Of a stretch of DNA of 64,000 nucleotides, positions 15,880 to 25,183 are shown piece by piece. A program made the position numbers and the translations under genes. This DNA is from Acidimicrobiaceae bacterium (GTDB lineage Bacteria; Actinomycetota; Acidimicrobiia; Acidimicrobiales; Aldehydirespiratoraceae), in contig VXTM01000038.1 of assembly GCA_009837445.1 (NCBI GenBank), positions 1,920 through 65,919 of the forward strand, written 5' to 3'. The stretch's first letter is position 1; each line of letters opens with the position of its first letter. The notes under the pieces are model-generated. The model was not told the origin of the DNA, ran no database searches, and saw only the letters and a list, made by a program, of their open reading frames with translations.

Positions 15880-17985
15880 GTGAGGCTGTTCTCGCACCGC
15901 AAGCGGCCGGTCCACCTCGGGCCGTACCCACTGGAGCGCCTGCCCCGCCTCGACTCAGCCGGCGCGGCGCCTCCGGGCTCGGGCGCTGGGCCGCTGCCGC
16001 CCCGGCCGGGGGAGGTCGAACCGGCCGGTCCCCGGTCCGCGCTGCACGCCTACCAGCTGTACCTGGACCTGTTCGGCAGCCAGCGCCACGGGGAAGTCGC
16101 CCCGGAGGCGCCGAGCCCGGCCGACCCGGTCGAGATCTCCGACAACCTGAAGGCAGGGCTCTACTTCCTCGACGCCGACATGGTCGGATGCGGTCTGATC
16201 GGCGACGAGGCGTGGACCGGAGAGCGACGCAATCATAGGTACGCGGTGGTCACCCTCATCGCCTTCAGCCGCAAGCTCCCCGGCGAGTTCCCCGGCGACG
16301 GCTGGATCGACGGTACCCGCCAGGTCAACGCCGACCTCCGCGCGGCCGAGTTGGCCGTGATTACCGCCTCCTACATCCGCAACCTCGGCCACGACGCGGT
16401 GGCCCACATGCCCGGCTGCACCGATCTCGACCTCGACCGGGTGGCGCTGCAGGCGGGTCTGGTGGAAGTCCGGGGATCGGAGTTGAGGGCTCCGTACCTG
16501 AAGGGCGGGTTCGCATTGTCGGTGGTGAGCACCGACTGGGAGCTCGCCCCCGACAGGCCGCTGGCCCGGCGCGGTCCGCTGGCGGCGCTGCGCAGCACTG
16601 GCGGTCCGGGCTGGCTGCTGGGCCGGGGCGGCACCCGGGCCGGCATCGGCCGTCTCAACGGCGACCACCGTCCGCTACACATGGGCCGCTACCCGATGGA
16701 GCGCATCAAGCGGGTCGACGAGCCCACCACGCTGATCATCGAGGACGAGGTGCCCAGGGTGCCGGTGCGGGCCGGCGGCTTCCCGCGGGCGGCCAACGGC
16801 GACATGGGACCCAAGTTCCTCGCCGACGTGAAGGTGTTCGCCTGGAAGACGCCCCAGGCGCAGGCCTACGTGCACCAGATCGACGCCATGGTCCCCTTCC
16901 AGGACGGCGAGGTAACCGCCGGAGCCGAACCCGGCAGCACTGACCCGGGCCGCAACGCGGACGCCCTCAAGGCGCTGGCCTACCACCTCGGCGGAGACAT
17001 GGCGGGCGTGTGCCGGGTGCCGATGTACGCCTGGTACTCCCACCGCAATGACGGCTCCGTCGTGGAGCCCTATCACTCCAACGCGCTGGTGATCCTGCTC
17101 GACCAGGGATACGAGACGATGGAGGGCGCCAGCGGCGACGACTGGGTGAGCGGCGCCCAGTCGATGCGGGCCTACATGCGGGGCGCCCAGATCGCGGGGA
17201 TCATCGCCGCCCACCTCCGCTCGCTCGGCTTCAGCGCCCGCAGCCACACCAACAGCGACTCCGACGTGCTGCACATCCCCCTCGTGCTGCACGCCGGGCT
17301 GGGTGAGTTGAGCCGCATCGGCGAACTCGTACTCAACCCATTCGTGGGTCCCAGGTTCAAGTCGGTGGTGGTCACCACCGACATGCCGGTCACGCCCGAC
17401 CGCCACATCGACTTCGGGCTTCAGGACTTCTGCTCCAAGTGCACCAAGTGCGCCCGGGAGTGCCCGTGCGCGGCCATCCCCTTCGGCGACAAGGTCATGT
17501 TCAACGGAGCCGAGATGTGGAAGCCCGACGTCGAGCGGTGCACCAAGTACCGGCTGGGCAACCTGCGGGGGTCGGCCTGCGGACGCTGCATGAAGACCTG
17601 CCCGTTCAACATCGAGGGCGTGCTGGCCGAGCGGGCCCTGCTATGGGCGGCCATCAAGCTGCCATTCACCCGCCGCTGGCTGGCCCGCCTCGACGACAAG
17701 GTCGGCAACGGCTCCATCAACCCGATCAAGAAGTGGTGGTGGGACCTGGAGTGGCGCGACGGCCGGACCATCGTGCCGCCCAAGGGCACCAACGCCCGCG
17801 ACCTGGACATGGACGGCGACAAGGTGGCCGCCCGCCAACAGATCGCGCTCTACACCGCCGACATGCTCCCGGCCGGCGATGCCGTCGGCGTGCCGGTCAA
17901 GCTCGTCCGCAAGGAGGCCCTGGCCCGGGCCGAGGCGGCTGAGACTCCCGACCAGGCCCGAGCCCGAGTCGCCCGCCGGGCCTAG
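15880..17985 (+). CDS. Reductive dehalogenase-like corrinoid/4Fe-4S protein
   Basis: 701-residue protein resembling cytoplasmic, aerobe-type reductive dehalogenases of the Nitratireductor RdhA kind. There are two copies of an opening motif, HLGPYPLERLPR near residue 12 and HMGRYPMERIKR near 267, which fits a degenerate N-terminal B12-fold domain followed by the functional one. The C-terminal ferredoxin-like part binds two 4Fe-4S clusters: CSKCTKCARECP (C518-C528) and Cys554 with CGRCMKTCP (C567-C574). No Tat signal is present and no RdhB anchor is adjacent. It may remove halogens from organohalides using cobalamin; queuosine epoxide reductase (QueG) is a distant relative but shorter. GTG start. 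Confidence 0.78.
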   Translation: MRLFSHRKRPVHLGPYPLERLPRLDSAGAAPPGSGAGPLPPRPGEVEPAGPRSALHAYQLYLDLFGSQRHGEVAPEAPSPADPVEISDNLKAGLYFLDADMVGCGLIGDEAWTGERRNHRYAVVTLIAFSRKLPGEFPGDGWIDGTRQVNADLRAAELAVITASYIRNLGHDAVAHMPGCTDLDLDRVALQAGLVEVRGSELRAPYLKGGFALSVVSTDWELAPDRPLARRGPLAALRSTGGPGWLLGRGGTRAGIGRLNGDHRPLHMGRYPMERIKRVDEPTTLIIEDEVPRVPVRAGGFPRAANGDMGPKFLADVKVFAWKTPQAQAYVHQIDAMVPFQDGEVTAGAEPGSTDPGRNADALKALAYHLGGDMAGVCRVPMYAWYSHRNDGSVVEPYHSNALVILLDQGYETMEGASGDDWVSGAQSMRAYMRGAQIAGIIAAHLRSLGFSARSHTNSDSDVLHIPLVLHAGLGELSRIGELVLNPFVGPRFKSVVVTTDMPVTPDRHIDFGLQDFCSKCTKCARECPCAAIPFGDKVMFNGAEMWKPDVERCTKYRLGNLRGSACGRCMKTCPFNIEGVLAERALLWAAIKLPFTRRWLARLDDKVGNGSINPIKKWWWDLEWRDGRTIVPPKGTNARDLDMDGDKVAARQQIALYTADMLPAGDAVGVPVKLVRKEALARAEAAETPDQARARVARRA

Positions 17986-17998
17986 ACCCGCCCGGCGC

Positions 17999-19084
17999 CT
18001 AGCAGAGCGTGAGGGCGAACATGGTGACGTCGCGGGCTGAGGCGGCGTAGACCTCCGGCATGACGCTCGGCATCAGCAGGTCGCCCGCGTGGCATGTCCC
18101 GTTGACGGTGCGGCAGTAGGTGGGCACGCCGGCCTGCACCAGCTTGCGGTAGTAGTCGAGGCCCTCGTCCCGCAGCGGGTCGAGCTCGTTGACCGACACC
18201 ATATGGGGAGGCATGCCCCGCAGGTCGTCCACCGAGGCGTGCCAGGGCCAGGCCAGCGGGTTGGTCAGGTTGGCGCCGCCCGGGTCGTAGGCCTCCACGA
18301 AGTACCCCATCAGGTCGTTGGCCAGGAAGTAGCCGTCGTTCTCGTGCAGTGAGCTCAGGCCGGCAGGCGGGCTGGCGTAGGTCCCGGAGATGTACGGGCA
18401 CTGGGCGAACACGCCGTCGATCATGTCGAGGCGGCCGTCCTGGCCGGCCTTCAGCGACGTAGCCAGCGTGAGGTTCCCGCCGCCGGACTCGCCCGACACC
18501 ACTAGCTTCGACACCCCGAGGTCGTCCCGGTGAGCGTGCATCCATTCCAGCGCCGCGGTGCAGTCGTTGAGAGCCGCCGGGAACGGGTGGCAGCCGAGCA
18601 CGCCGGCGGCGTTGCGGAACTCCACCCCGACCACGACCAGGCTCCGGGCCAGCTCGTCGCGCCAGCGCTGGTAGTTGAGGTCCGCCGCGGTGAGGATCAC
18701 CATGCCGCCGCCGTGGATGTGCAGGACCCCGGGGCGGGGGCCCGTGTCGCCGGCCGGCCGATGGATGTACAGGGTTATTTCGTTGCCGTCGACGCCGGTG
18801 ATGACCTCGGTGCTCGACTCCACGCCCTCGACCGGTGCTAGCGGCTCGAACATGCCGTTGAAGACCTGCTGGAAGCCGGGCTCGCCCAGCGCCGCCAGGG
18901 CGCGGATGTCGTCGAGCGACGAGTCGGCGGTGAGGGGAACCGGGTCGGCCCGCCCGGCCATGCCCAGCGGCTCGAGCACCGCCACCATGCGGGGGTCGGA
19001 GCGAGGGTCCGTGGCCAGCGTCATGCCGGGGTCGCCCAGCCGTCCAGGGAGGCTGGGCCTCACAGTCGTCATCGTGTCCGTCAT
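17999..19084 (-). CDS. Alpha/beta hydrolase fold-3 (HSL-family) esterase
   Basis: 361-residue carboxylesterase of the hormone-sensitive-lipase family. The oxyanion-hole motif HIHGGGM is at about residues 122-128, the nucleophile is in GESGGG (Ser about 200), and a C-terminal TCHAGDL supplies the likely catalytic His. It has no signal peptide, so it probably acts in the cytoplasm on short acyl esters. The ATG at 19084 has GGGAGA 8 bases upstream. Divergent from the MFS pair; convergent with the dehalogenase-like gene, ending 13 bases from its stop. Confidence 0.85.
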   Translation of the reverse strand: MTDTMTTVRPSLPGRLGDPGMTLATDPRSDPRMVAVLEPLGMAGRADPVPLTADSSLDDIRALAALGEPGFQQVFNGMFEPLAPVEGVESSTEVITGVDGNEITLYIHRPAGDTGPRPGVLHIHGGGMVILTAADLNYQRWRDELARSLVVVGVEFRNAAGVLGCHPFPAALNDCTAALEWMHAHRDDLGVSKLVVSGESGGGNLTLATSLKAGQDGRLDMIDGVFAQCPYISGTYASPPAGLSSLHENDGYFLANDLMGYFVEAYDPGGANLTNPLAWPWHASVDDLRGMPPHMVSVNELDPLRDEGLDYYRKLVQAGVPTYCRTVNGTCHAGDLLMPSVMPEVYAASARDVTMFALTLC

Positions 19085-19216
19085 CGTCGTCTCCCTTCTG
19101 GACTCGGCCAGCCCGTGGGTGGCCGCACCCTAACCCGCCAGCGGTCGGCACGACGGTAGAGCGGGGCGCTGGGCCCGTAGCGGGCTGTAGACGGCCCTTG
19201 GGGCAGACTCCCCGCC

Positions 19217-20422
19217 GTGAATGGCCCGGAAGACCGCATGGGGCGCAAGGAGTTCATCTGTTACGTGGCGCTGCTGAGCGCCATGGTCGCCCTGGCCATC
19301 GACATGCTGCTGCCCGCCTTCGAAGAGATGCGGGCCGCGTTCAACCTCCCCGAGGACTCCACCAGCCTGGCCCTGACGATGACCCTGTTCTTCATGGGCG
19401 TGGCCGTGGGCACGCTGTTCTACGGACCGATCTCCGACGCGGTCGGACGCAAGCGCGTGGTGCTGGCCAGCACGGTCATGTATGCGGTGGCTGCCATGGT
19501 GGCCGCACTGGCGCCGTCGCTGGCGGTGGTGTACGCCAGCCGCTTCGCCTGGGGGCTGGCCGCCGCCGGGCCGCGCACCCTGTCCCAGACCATCGTCCGG
19601 GACCGCTTCTCCGGCACAGCCATGGCCCGCGTCATGACACTGGTCCAGGCTGTCTTCTTCATCGGGCCGATCGTGGCCCCGGTCATCGGGAAGGCTCTGG
19701 TGGAGTTCGGCTCCTGGCGCTGGGTGATGGCCTTCGGCGTGATCACCGGGCTGGTTGCGCTCGTGTGGTCGGTGCGCCTGGCCGAGAGCCTGGCACCAGC
19801 GGCCCGCCGGCCACTGCGGCTCGGTGCCGTGCTCGTCGGATTCCGCACCGTGCTCCGCAACCGCACCGCCACCGGCTACATGCTGGCCAACACCTTCGTG
19901 TTCGCGGCGTTCTACTCGTTCCTGGCCAGCACCGAGCTGATCTTCTCGGCCGTGTACGGCCAGCCGGAGTGGTTCGTGCCGTACTTCACGGCGATGAGCG
20001 TGGCCGCGGCGCTCACAGCCGTGGGCATCAATCGGGTGCTGCGCTCGATCGAGGCGAGACGGGTCGCGCTCGGAGCAGGGATGACCTTCTCGGCGGTGTC
20101 GGCGGCGCTGCTGGGCGTCGCCGTCGCCGGCAACGGCGTCCCTCGCCTCCTGGTGTGGCTGGCGCTGTTCAGCATGGCCAACTGCTGCCACACGGCGTTC
20201 TTCCCGACATGCATCAGCCTCGCGCTGGAGCCGATGGGAAAGCTCGCGGGCACGGCTTCGTCGGTGATCGTCTTCAGCACGTCGATGCTGGGGGCGCTGC
20301 TGGCCTCCTTCACCGACCGGGCCATCGAGGACACCGTCATGCCGATCAGCATCGCTTACCTCGTCTACAGCCTGATCGGGCTGGCCTGCCAGTTCTGGGC
20401 CCGCGCCGGCGCGTCGCCGTGA
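19217..20422 (+). CDS. MFS multidrug exporter, Bcr/CflA type (first of pair)
   Basis: 401-residue, 12-helix major facilitator. The loop 2-3 motif reads FYGPISDAVGRKR, and the helix 4-5 region AAGPRTLSQTIVRDRFSGTA is typical of Bcr/CflA drug or bicyclomycin exporters. Proton-driven efflux of an unknown small molecule is likely. A GTG start aligns its N-terminus with the downstream paralog. It overlaps that paralog by 4 bases (GTGA). Confidence 0.85.
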   Translation: MNGPEDRMGRKEFICYVALLSAMVALAIDMLLPAFEEMRAAFNLPEDSTSLALTMTLFFMGVAVGTLFYGPISDAVGRKRVVLASTVMYAVAAMVAALAPSLAVVYASRFAWGLAAAGPRTLSQTIVRDRFSGTAMARVMTLVQAVFFIGPIVAPVIGKALVEFGSWRWVMAFGVITGLVALVWSVRLAESLAPAARRPLRLGAVLVGFRTVLRNRTATGYMLANTFVFAAFYSFLASTELIFSAVYGQPEWFVPYFTAMSVAAALTAVGINRVLRSIEARRVALGAGMTFSAVSAALLGVAVAGNGVPRLLVWLALFSMANCCHTAFFPTCISLALEPMGKLAGTASSVIVFSTSMLGALLASFTDRAIEDTVMPISIAYLVYSLIGLACQFWARAGASP

Positions 20423-21615
20423 GCGAGCCACTGCGCCGGATGAGCGAGCGGGAGTTCGTGCTCCTGATGGGAGTGCTGACCGCCCTGTCGGCAATGGCGA
20501 TCGACATCACCTTGCCCGCGTTCGCGGAGATGCGTCCCGCCTTCGGCCTCGACGACGACTCCACCCGGCTGTCGCTCACCGTGACCCTGTTCCTGATGGG
20601 TGCGGGGGTCGGACACCTGTTCTACGGCCCCATCGCCGACGCGGTGGGGCGCAAGCCGACGCTCGCCGGAGGCTTGCTGCTGTACGCCGCGGCTGCGCTG
20701 GCGGCAGCGCTGGCCCCGTCGCTCGGCGTTCTGTACACCGCCCGGTTCGTGTGGGGGTTTGCCGCCGCGGGCCCCCGGGTCTTGACGCAGGCGATCGTGC
20801 GCGACCGCTTCGCCGGCACGGCCATGGCCCGGGTGATGACGCTCATCCAGACGGTCTTCTTCATCGCGCCGATCACCGCACCGGGCATCGGCAAGGCCTT
20901 GGTCGTGATCGGCTCATGGCGCTGGGTGATGGCCTTCGGGGTGGTGACCTCGCTGGCGGCGGTGGCGTGGATACTGCGCCTCGACGAGACCCTTGACCCT
21001 GCCCATCGCCGGCCGCTGCGGCTGGGGCCGATGCTGGCGGGCTTCCGGTTCGTGATCGCCAACCGCACCGCTCTGGGCTACACGCTCATGGTCACGTTCG
21101 GCTTCGGGGCCTTCCTGGCGTACCTGGGCAGCACCGAGCTGATACTCAGCGATGTGTACGACCGCTCGAGCTGGTTCGTGCCTTACTTCACGGTGGCAGG
21201 CGTGGTGGCGGCAGTCGTTGCTCTGAGCAGCAACCGTCTACTGCACCGGATTCACGCCCGTCAGCTGACGCTGGGGGCGGGCAGCGCTTTCGCGGCGGTG
21301 TCGGCCGTGCTGTTCGTCGTGACGGTCGCCGCTGGCGGGCTGCCTCCGTTCGGGGTGTGGCTGGTGCTGTTCAGCCTGGCCAACGCCATTCACGTGGCGG
21401 TGTTCCCGTCCGGGGTCTCCCTGGCCATGGAACCGATGGGAGAGATGGCCGGCACGGCCGCGTCGGCGATCGGGGTCAGCACCTGGATGCTGGGCTCGCT
21501 GCTGGCCTCGTTCACCGACCGGGCCATCGACGGCTCGGTGATGCCGATCGGCGTCGCGTATCTGACCTACACCGCGATCGCGCTGGCCTGCCAGCTCTGG
21601 GCCCGCGGCGGCTGA
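20419..21615 (+). CDS. MFS multidrug exporter, Bcr/CflA type (second of pair)
   Basis: 398-residue 12-helix transporter, homologous along its length to the gene just upstream (matching FYGPIADAVGRK, RDRFAGTAMARVMTL and GSWRWVMAFG blocks). The pair arose by tandem duplication and is translationally coupled through a GTGA overlap. It may act alone or as a heterodimer with its partner. Divergence is spread through both halves rather than being concentrated in one region. GTG start at 20419; the longer open frame upstream is a shadow of the first gene. Confidence 0.83.
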   Translation: MSEPLRRMSEREFVLLMGVLTALSAMAIDITLPAFAEMRPAFGLDDDSTRLSLTVTLFLMGAGVGHLFYGPIADAVGRKPTLAGGLLLYAAAALAAALAPSLGVLYTARFVWGFAAAGPRVLTQAIVRDRFAGTAMARVMTLIQTVFFIAPITAPGIGKALVVIGSWRWVMAFGVVTSLAAVAWILRLDETLDPAHRRPLRLGPMLAGFRFVIANRTALGYTLMVTFGFGAFLAYLGSTELILSDVYDRSSWFVPYFTVAGVVAAVVALSSNRLLHRIHARQLTLGAGSAFAAVSAVLFVVTVAAGGLPPFGVWLVLFSLANAIHVAVFPSGVSLAMEPMGEMAGTAASAIGVSTWMLGSLLASFTDRAIDGSVMPIGVAYLTYTAIALACQLWARGG

Positions 21616-21650
21616 GCGTTCTATCGACCGGAGCCGGCCGGCGGACGGGA

Positions 21651-22616
21651 CTACTGCTGTTGCTGGCTCTGCTGGTGGCGCCAGTTCGGGGCCGGCGGCG
21701 CGGCGACCTCTGAACGGGCCGGGCCCGGGCCGTCCACCGGGCTCAACTGCGGTTCGACCTGCCTTCCGATCACCACCTCCGCGTCCACCTCCGCTGTTCC
21801 CGACCCAGTGAAGGCGCCCCGCACCGGCGGTACGTCGCCGTAGTCGCGCCCCCGGCCGATGACGACGTGGCGCTCACCGACCTCGCCTCCGTTGGTCGGG
21901 TCGAGGGCCCACCAGCCCCATCCGGGCAGGGCCGCCTCGATCCAGGCGTGGGTCTGCACGCTCACCACGTTGGAGTCCTCGGCGTCCGGCGCGGTCTCGT
22001 CGGCCGCGAACAGATAGCCCGACACGTAGCGGGCGGGGATGCCCGCGCTGCGCAGCATCCCGGTCGCCAGATGGGCGAAGTCCTGGCACACGCCCGCGCC
22101 GCCCTCAAGCACCTCGGTCAGCGTGACGCCGATGTCGGTGACGCCCTGGCGGTAGGCCAGAGCCCCCCTGACGTCGGCCACCACCGCCCGGACCATGCCC
22201 TGAACCGCAGACTCCCCCGCCACCGCCGACGCGGCCCGCCGCTCGACGGCGTCGCCACTGGCCCACTGCACGTGCTGGGACGGAGCCAGGAACTCGAGGT
22301 GGGCGATCTGGAAGTCGGGGTCGATCAGCATGGCGGCGGCCACGGCCTCGTCCGGCGCCGGGCGCGGCTCGGTCTCCACCGTGGCCTCAGCCAGCAGTTC
22401 CAGCTCGGTGTGGGGCGTGCGGATGCCGAGGTGCTCGACGGTGGTCCCCCAGTAGTCGGACAGCGGGAGAACCTGAAGCTCCGGGCGCGATGTCAACCGG
22501 TAGGACAGCACCTGCTGGTGCTCGTCGTGCAGGGGCCGCACCCGCACCTCGTTCTGCGACTCGGTCACCGGCTCCGAGTAGCGGAAATGCATCCGGTAGG
22601 CGATCCCGAGCCTCAT
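21651..22616 (-). CDS. Transglutaminase-like cysteine peptidase-family protein
   Basis: 321-residue protein: an N-terminal bacterial transglutaminase-like domain (HFRYSEPVTESQNEVRVRP) and a core with the catalytic triad in GAGVCQDFAHL (Cys), TQTHAW-like VQTHAWIEA (His) and ALDPTN (Asp). Last of a three-gene operon with the alpha-E and ATP-grasp proteins, a set known to be conserved and thought to make or process a peptide-like product. The tail after the domain ends in a Gln-rich HQQSQQQQ, which is unusual. It overlaps the alpha-E gene by 4 bases (ATGA). Confidence 0.86.
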   Translation of the reverse strand: MRLGIAYRMHFRYSEPVTESQNEVRVRPLHDEHQQVLSYRLTSRPELQVLPLSDYWGTTVEHLGIRTPHTELELLAEATVETEPRPAPDEAVAAAMLIDPDFQIAHLEFLAPSQHVQWASGDAVERRAASAVAGESAVQGMVRAVVADVRGALAYRQGVTDIGVTLTEVLEGGAGVCQDFAHLATGMLRSAGIPARYVSGYLFAADETAPDAEDSNVVSVQTHAWIEAALPGWGWWALDPTNGGEVGERHVVIGRGRDYGDVPPVRGAFTGSGTAEVDAEVVIGRQVEPQLSPVDGPGPARSEVAAPPAPNWRHQQSQQQQ

Positions 22617-23593
22617 CGCGCCCCTCCGGTTGGCGCTGCGCCGGGGCGGATGTACTGGGAGCGCACGGTGGCCATGGCCAGTGGTGGCACGATGCCGGTG
22701 TGCACGTCGCTGGCCAGCTCCAGGAACTGCGTCAGGAAGTCCTGCAAGGTCGGCACGGGCGCGGCAACCATGGCCTCCTCGATCTCGCCGAGCTCCAGGC
22801 GGGCTCGCAGCAGGGCGGCCTTGCGGCGGGGGCGGTCCAGGGCCACGGCGGTGGTAGCCAGTCCGGTGAGGCACTCCTCGGCCCGGTCGAGACACGTGAG
22901 CACCGAGCGGGGCAGGTCGACGGCATGCAGCAGGTAACGCACCACGCTGTCGAAGTCGGGGGCGTTGCCGTGCTGGCGGTGGTAGGCCTGAAGCGAGCTG
23001 GTGAGGCGCAGCATCCGGGTGGCGTCCATCACGCCACGGGAACCGGTATGGCTCGCCTCGAGCAGGCCCACGGTGAAGATCGACCGTTCCAGCATCCGCC
23101 CGAGGACCGCGAAGGCGTGGCCCTCGTCGCGCCTCATGCCCTCGTTCAGGATGCCCGATATGGCCAGGCAGGCCCGGCGGACCATCAGCAGGACCTCGTG
23201 GAGCCCGCCCGCCGCGGCGTTGGCGTGGCCAAGGAACGGGAACCTCAGGAACAGGCCGTTGGCCTCCTCCCACAGCTCTATCGGTATGCGGTCCCTGACC
23301 GTTCGCAGGTTCTCGCGGACCGCGACCACGGCCGACACCACCGAGCCCGGATTGTCGGTGTCCGAGAGCAGGAAGGCGATGAGCTGCGGCTGGCTCTCCA
23401 GTGGCCCGACCGCCTCCAGCTCGTCCTGGAGGCCGAGGGTCCTCACGAGCATCTCGCCCTCGGCGGTGGCCTCGCCCGTGCGCAGATGGGTGATCGAGTT
23501 GGCCGCGTAGTTCAGGCACCGGGACGTGTTCTCGGCCCGCTCCAGGTAGCGGCCGGCCCACAGCAGCGACTCGGCGTGCCGGGCCAGGATCAT
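22613..23593 (-). CDS. Alpha-E domain protein (DUF403)
   Basis: 326-residue all-helical alpha-E protein, starting MILARHAESLLWAGRYLERAEN, the family opening. Function is not established; it occurs almost always with a circularly permuted ATP-grasp and a transglutaminase-like protein, as here, and may act as an adaptor or carrier for the ligase product. Position between the two enzymes and the ATGA overlap with the transglutaminase support a single operon. Confidence 0.88.
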   Translation of the reverse strand: MILARHAESLLWAGRYLERAENTSRCLNYAANSITHLRTGEATAEGEMLVRTLGLQDELEAVGPLESQPQLIAFLLSDTDNPGSVVSAVVAVRENLRTVRDRIPIELWEEANGLFLRFPFLGHANAAAGGLHEVLLMVRRACLAISGILNEGMRRDEGHAFAVLGRMLERSIFTVGLLEASHTGSRGVMDATRMLRLTSSLQAYHRQHGNAPDFDSVVRYLLHAVDLPRSVLTCLDRAEECLTGLATTAVALDRPRRKAALLRARLELGEIEEAMVAAPVPTLQDFLTQFLELASDVHTGIVPPLAMATVRSQYIRPGAAPTGGAR

Positions 23594-23645
23594 GGTGCCG
23601 CCCTGAACATGAATGGGACCGCTGGAGTCATGGCATGCCGGGGAG

Positions 23646-25121
23646 TCACGACGCCTCGGGGGCCAGGATCCAGGTGTCCTTGGAGCCGCCGCCCTGGGAG
23701 GAGTTGACGATCAGAGACCCGCGCCTCATGGCCACCCGGGTGAGCCCGCCGGGAAATACCTGGGTCCGCTCGCCGGTCAGCACGAACGGCCGCAGGTCCA
23801 GATGGCGGGGCTCGAGGCGATCCCCGGCCAGCGAGGGCACCGTAGACAGCTGCACCAGCTCCTGGACGATCCAGTTGCGGGGGTCGGCCTCGATGGTGGC
23901 CCGGGCCTCGTCGAGCTCCTGCTCGGTGGCGTGGGGACCGATCAGCACCCCGTAGCCGCCGGACTCGCCGACCGGCTTGGCCACCAGTTCGCCCAGCCTG
24001 GCCAGGGCGTCGGCGCGCTGGTCGGGATCCCACATCATGTAGGTCGGTACGTTGTCGATGATCGGCTCTTCGTCAAGGTAGTACCGGATCAGCTCGGGCA
24101 CGTAGGGATAGACGCCCTTGTCGTCGACGACGCCGTTGCCGAGCGCGTTGCACACCGTCAGGGTGCCGGCCCGCAGCGCGCTGAGCAGCCCTGGCACACC
24201 CAGCGTCGAGTCAGGCCTGAAGGCCACCGGGTCGAGGAAGTTGTCGTCGATGCGCCGGTAGATCACGTCCACCTTGACCAGCCCCTCGATGGTGCGGGAG
24301 TAGACGGTGTGGTCGTCGACCACCAAGTCGCGGCCCTCCACCAGCTCGACTCCCATCGAGCGGGCCAGGAAGGCGTGCTCGAAGTAGGCCGAGTTGAAGA
24401 TGCCCGGGGTCAGCACCACGATGTGCGGGGAGTCCCGACCGTCGGGCGCCATCGATTCCAGCGTCGAGCGCAGCATCCTGCCGTACTGCTCGGTGGGCTC
24501 CACCGGATGGTCGTAGAACAGCCAGCTGCACGCCTTGGCCATGGCCGCCCGGTTCTCGATCACATAGGAGATGCCGCTGGGGCTGCGCAGGTTGTCCTCC
24601 AGGACGCGGTAGCGGCCGTCGGCGGCCCGGACCACGTCGATCCCGGCGATGTTGCAGTGAGCGGAATGGGGGACCCGGATGCCCATGGCGTTGCGCTCGA
24701 AGCCCTGCGACGACACGACCAGCCACCGGGGCACCACGCCGTCGGCGATGGCCTGGCCGCCACCGTTGTACAGGTCGGCCAGGAAACAGTTGAGAGCGGC
24801 CACCCGCTGGCTCAGGCCCCGGGACAGCTCGTCCCATTCGGCTGCGGCGATGATCCGGGGGAACAGGTCCATGGGCCAGATGCGCTCGGTTCCCTCCTCC
24901 TCGCTGTAGACGGTGAAGGTGATCCCCTGGCGGCGGAACTCGTCGGCGACGAGGTTCTCGAGTCGCTTCACCTCGTCGATGTCGAGCTCGCGGAACCGCT
25001 CGACTATCCGGCGGTAAGGGCCCCTCACCGCTCCGTCGGCGTCGAACGCCTCGTCGAACGCGCCGCCCGGCTGGTACCGGTCGAGCAGCCCGCTCGCTTG
25101 TTGACGGGACGGCTCACCCAC
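23646..25121 (-). CDS. Circularly permuted type-2 ATP-grasp protein
   Basis: 491-residue predicted COOH-NH2 ligase of the circularly permuted ATP-grasp family. Recognisable blocks are EDNLRSPSGISYVIENR, VTPGIFNSAYFEHAFLA-type region, NALGNGVVDDKGVYPYVP and the C-terminal MRRGSLIVNSSQGGGSKDTW. Members are predicted to build a small peptide or to add amino acids to a carrier, with the alpha-E and transglutaminase partners. First gene of the operon; GTG start at 25121. No peptide substrate gene is visible nearby. Confidence 0.88.
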   Translation of the reverse strand: MGEPSRQQASGLLDRYQPGGAFDEAFDADGAVRGPYRRIVERFRELDIDEVKRLENLVADEFRRQGITFTVYSEEEGTERIWPMDLFPRIIAAAEWDELSRGLSQRVAALNCFLADLYNGGGQAIADGVVPRWLVVSSQGFERNAMGIRVPHSAHCNIAGIDVVRAADGRYRVLEDNLRSPSGISYVIENRAAMAKACSWLFYDHPVEPTEQYGRMLRSTLESMAPDGRDSPHIVVLTPGIFNSAYFEHAFLARSMGVELVEGRDLVVDDHTVYSRTIEGLVKVDVIYRRIDDNFLDPVAFRPDSTLGVPGLLSALRAGTLTVCNALGNGVVDDKGVYPYVPELIRYYLDEEPIIDNVPTYMMWDPDQRADALARLGELVAKPVGESGGYGVLIGPHATEQELDEARATIEADPRNWIVQELVQLSTVPSLAGDRLEPRHLDLRPFVLTGERTQVFPGGLTRVAMRRGSLIVNSSQGGGSKDTWILAPEAS

Positions 25122-25183
25122 GGCCGGCCATCGTAGATCACAGCCCGGCGCCGAACGGGAGCGCGGGACTGTGCGCAGGCCGG

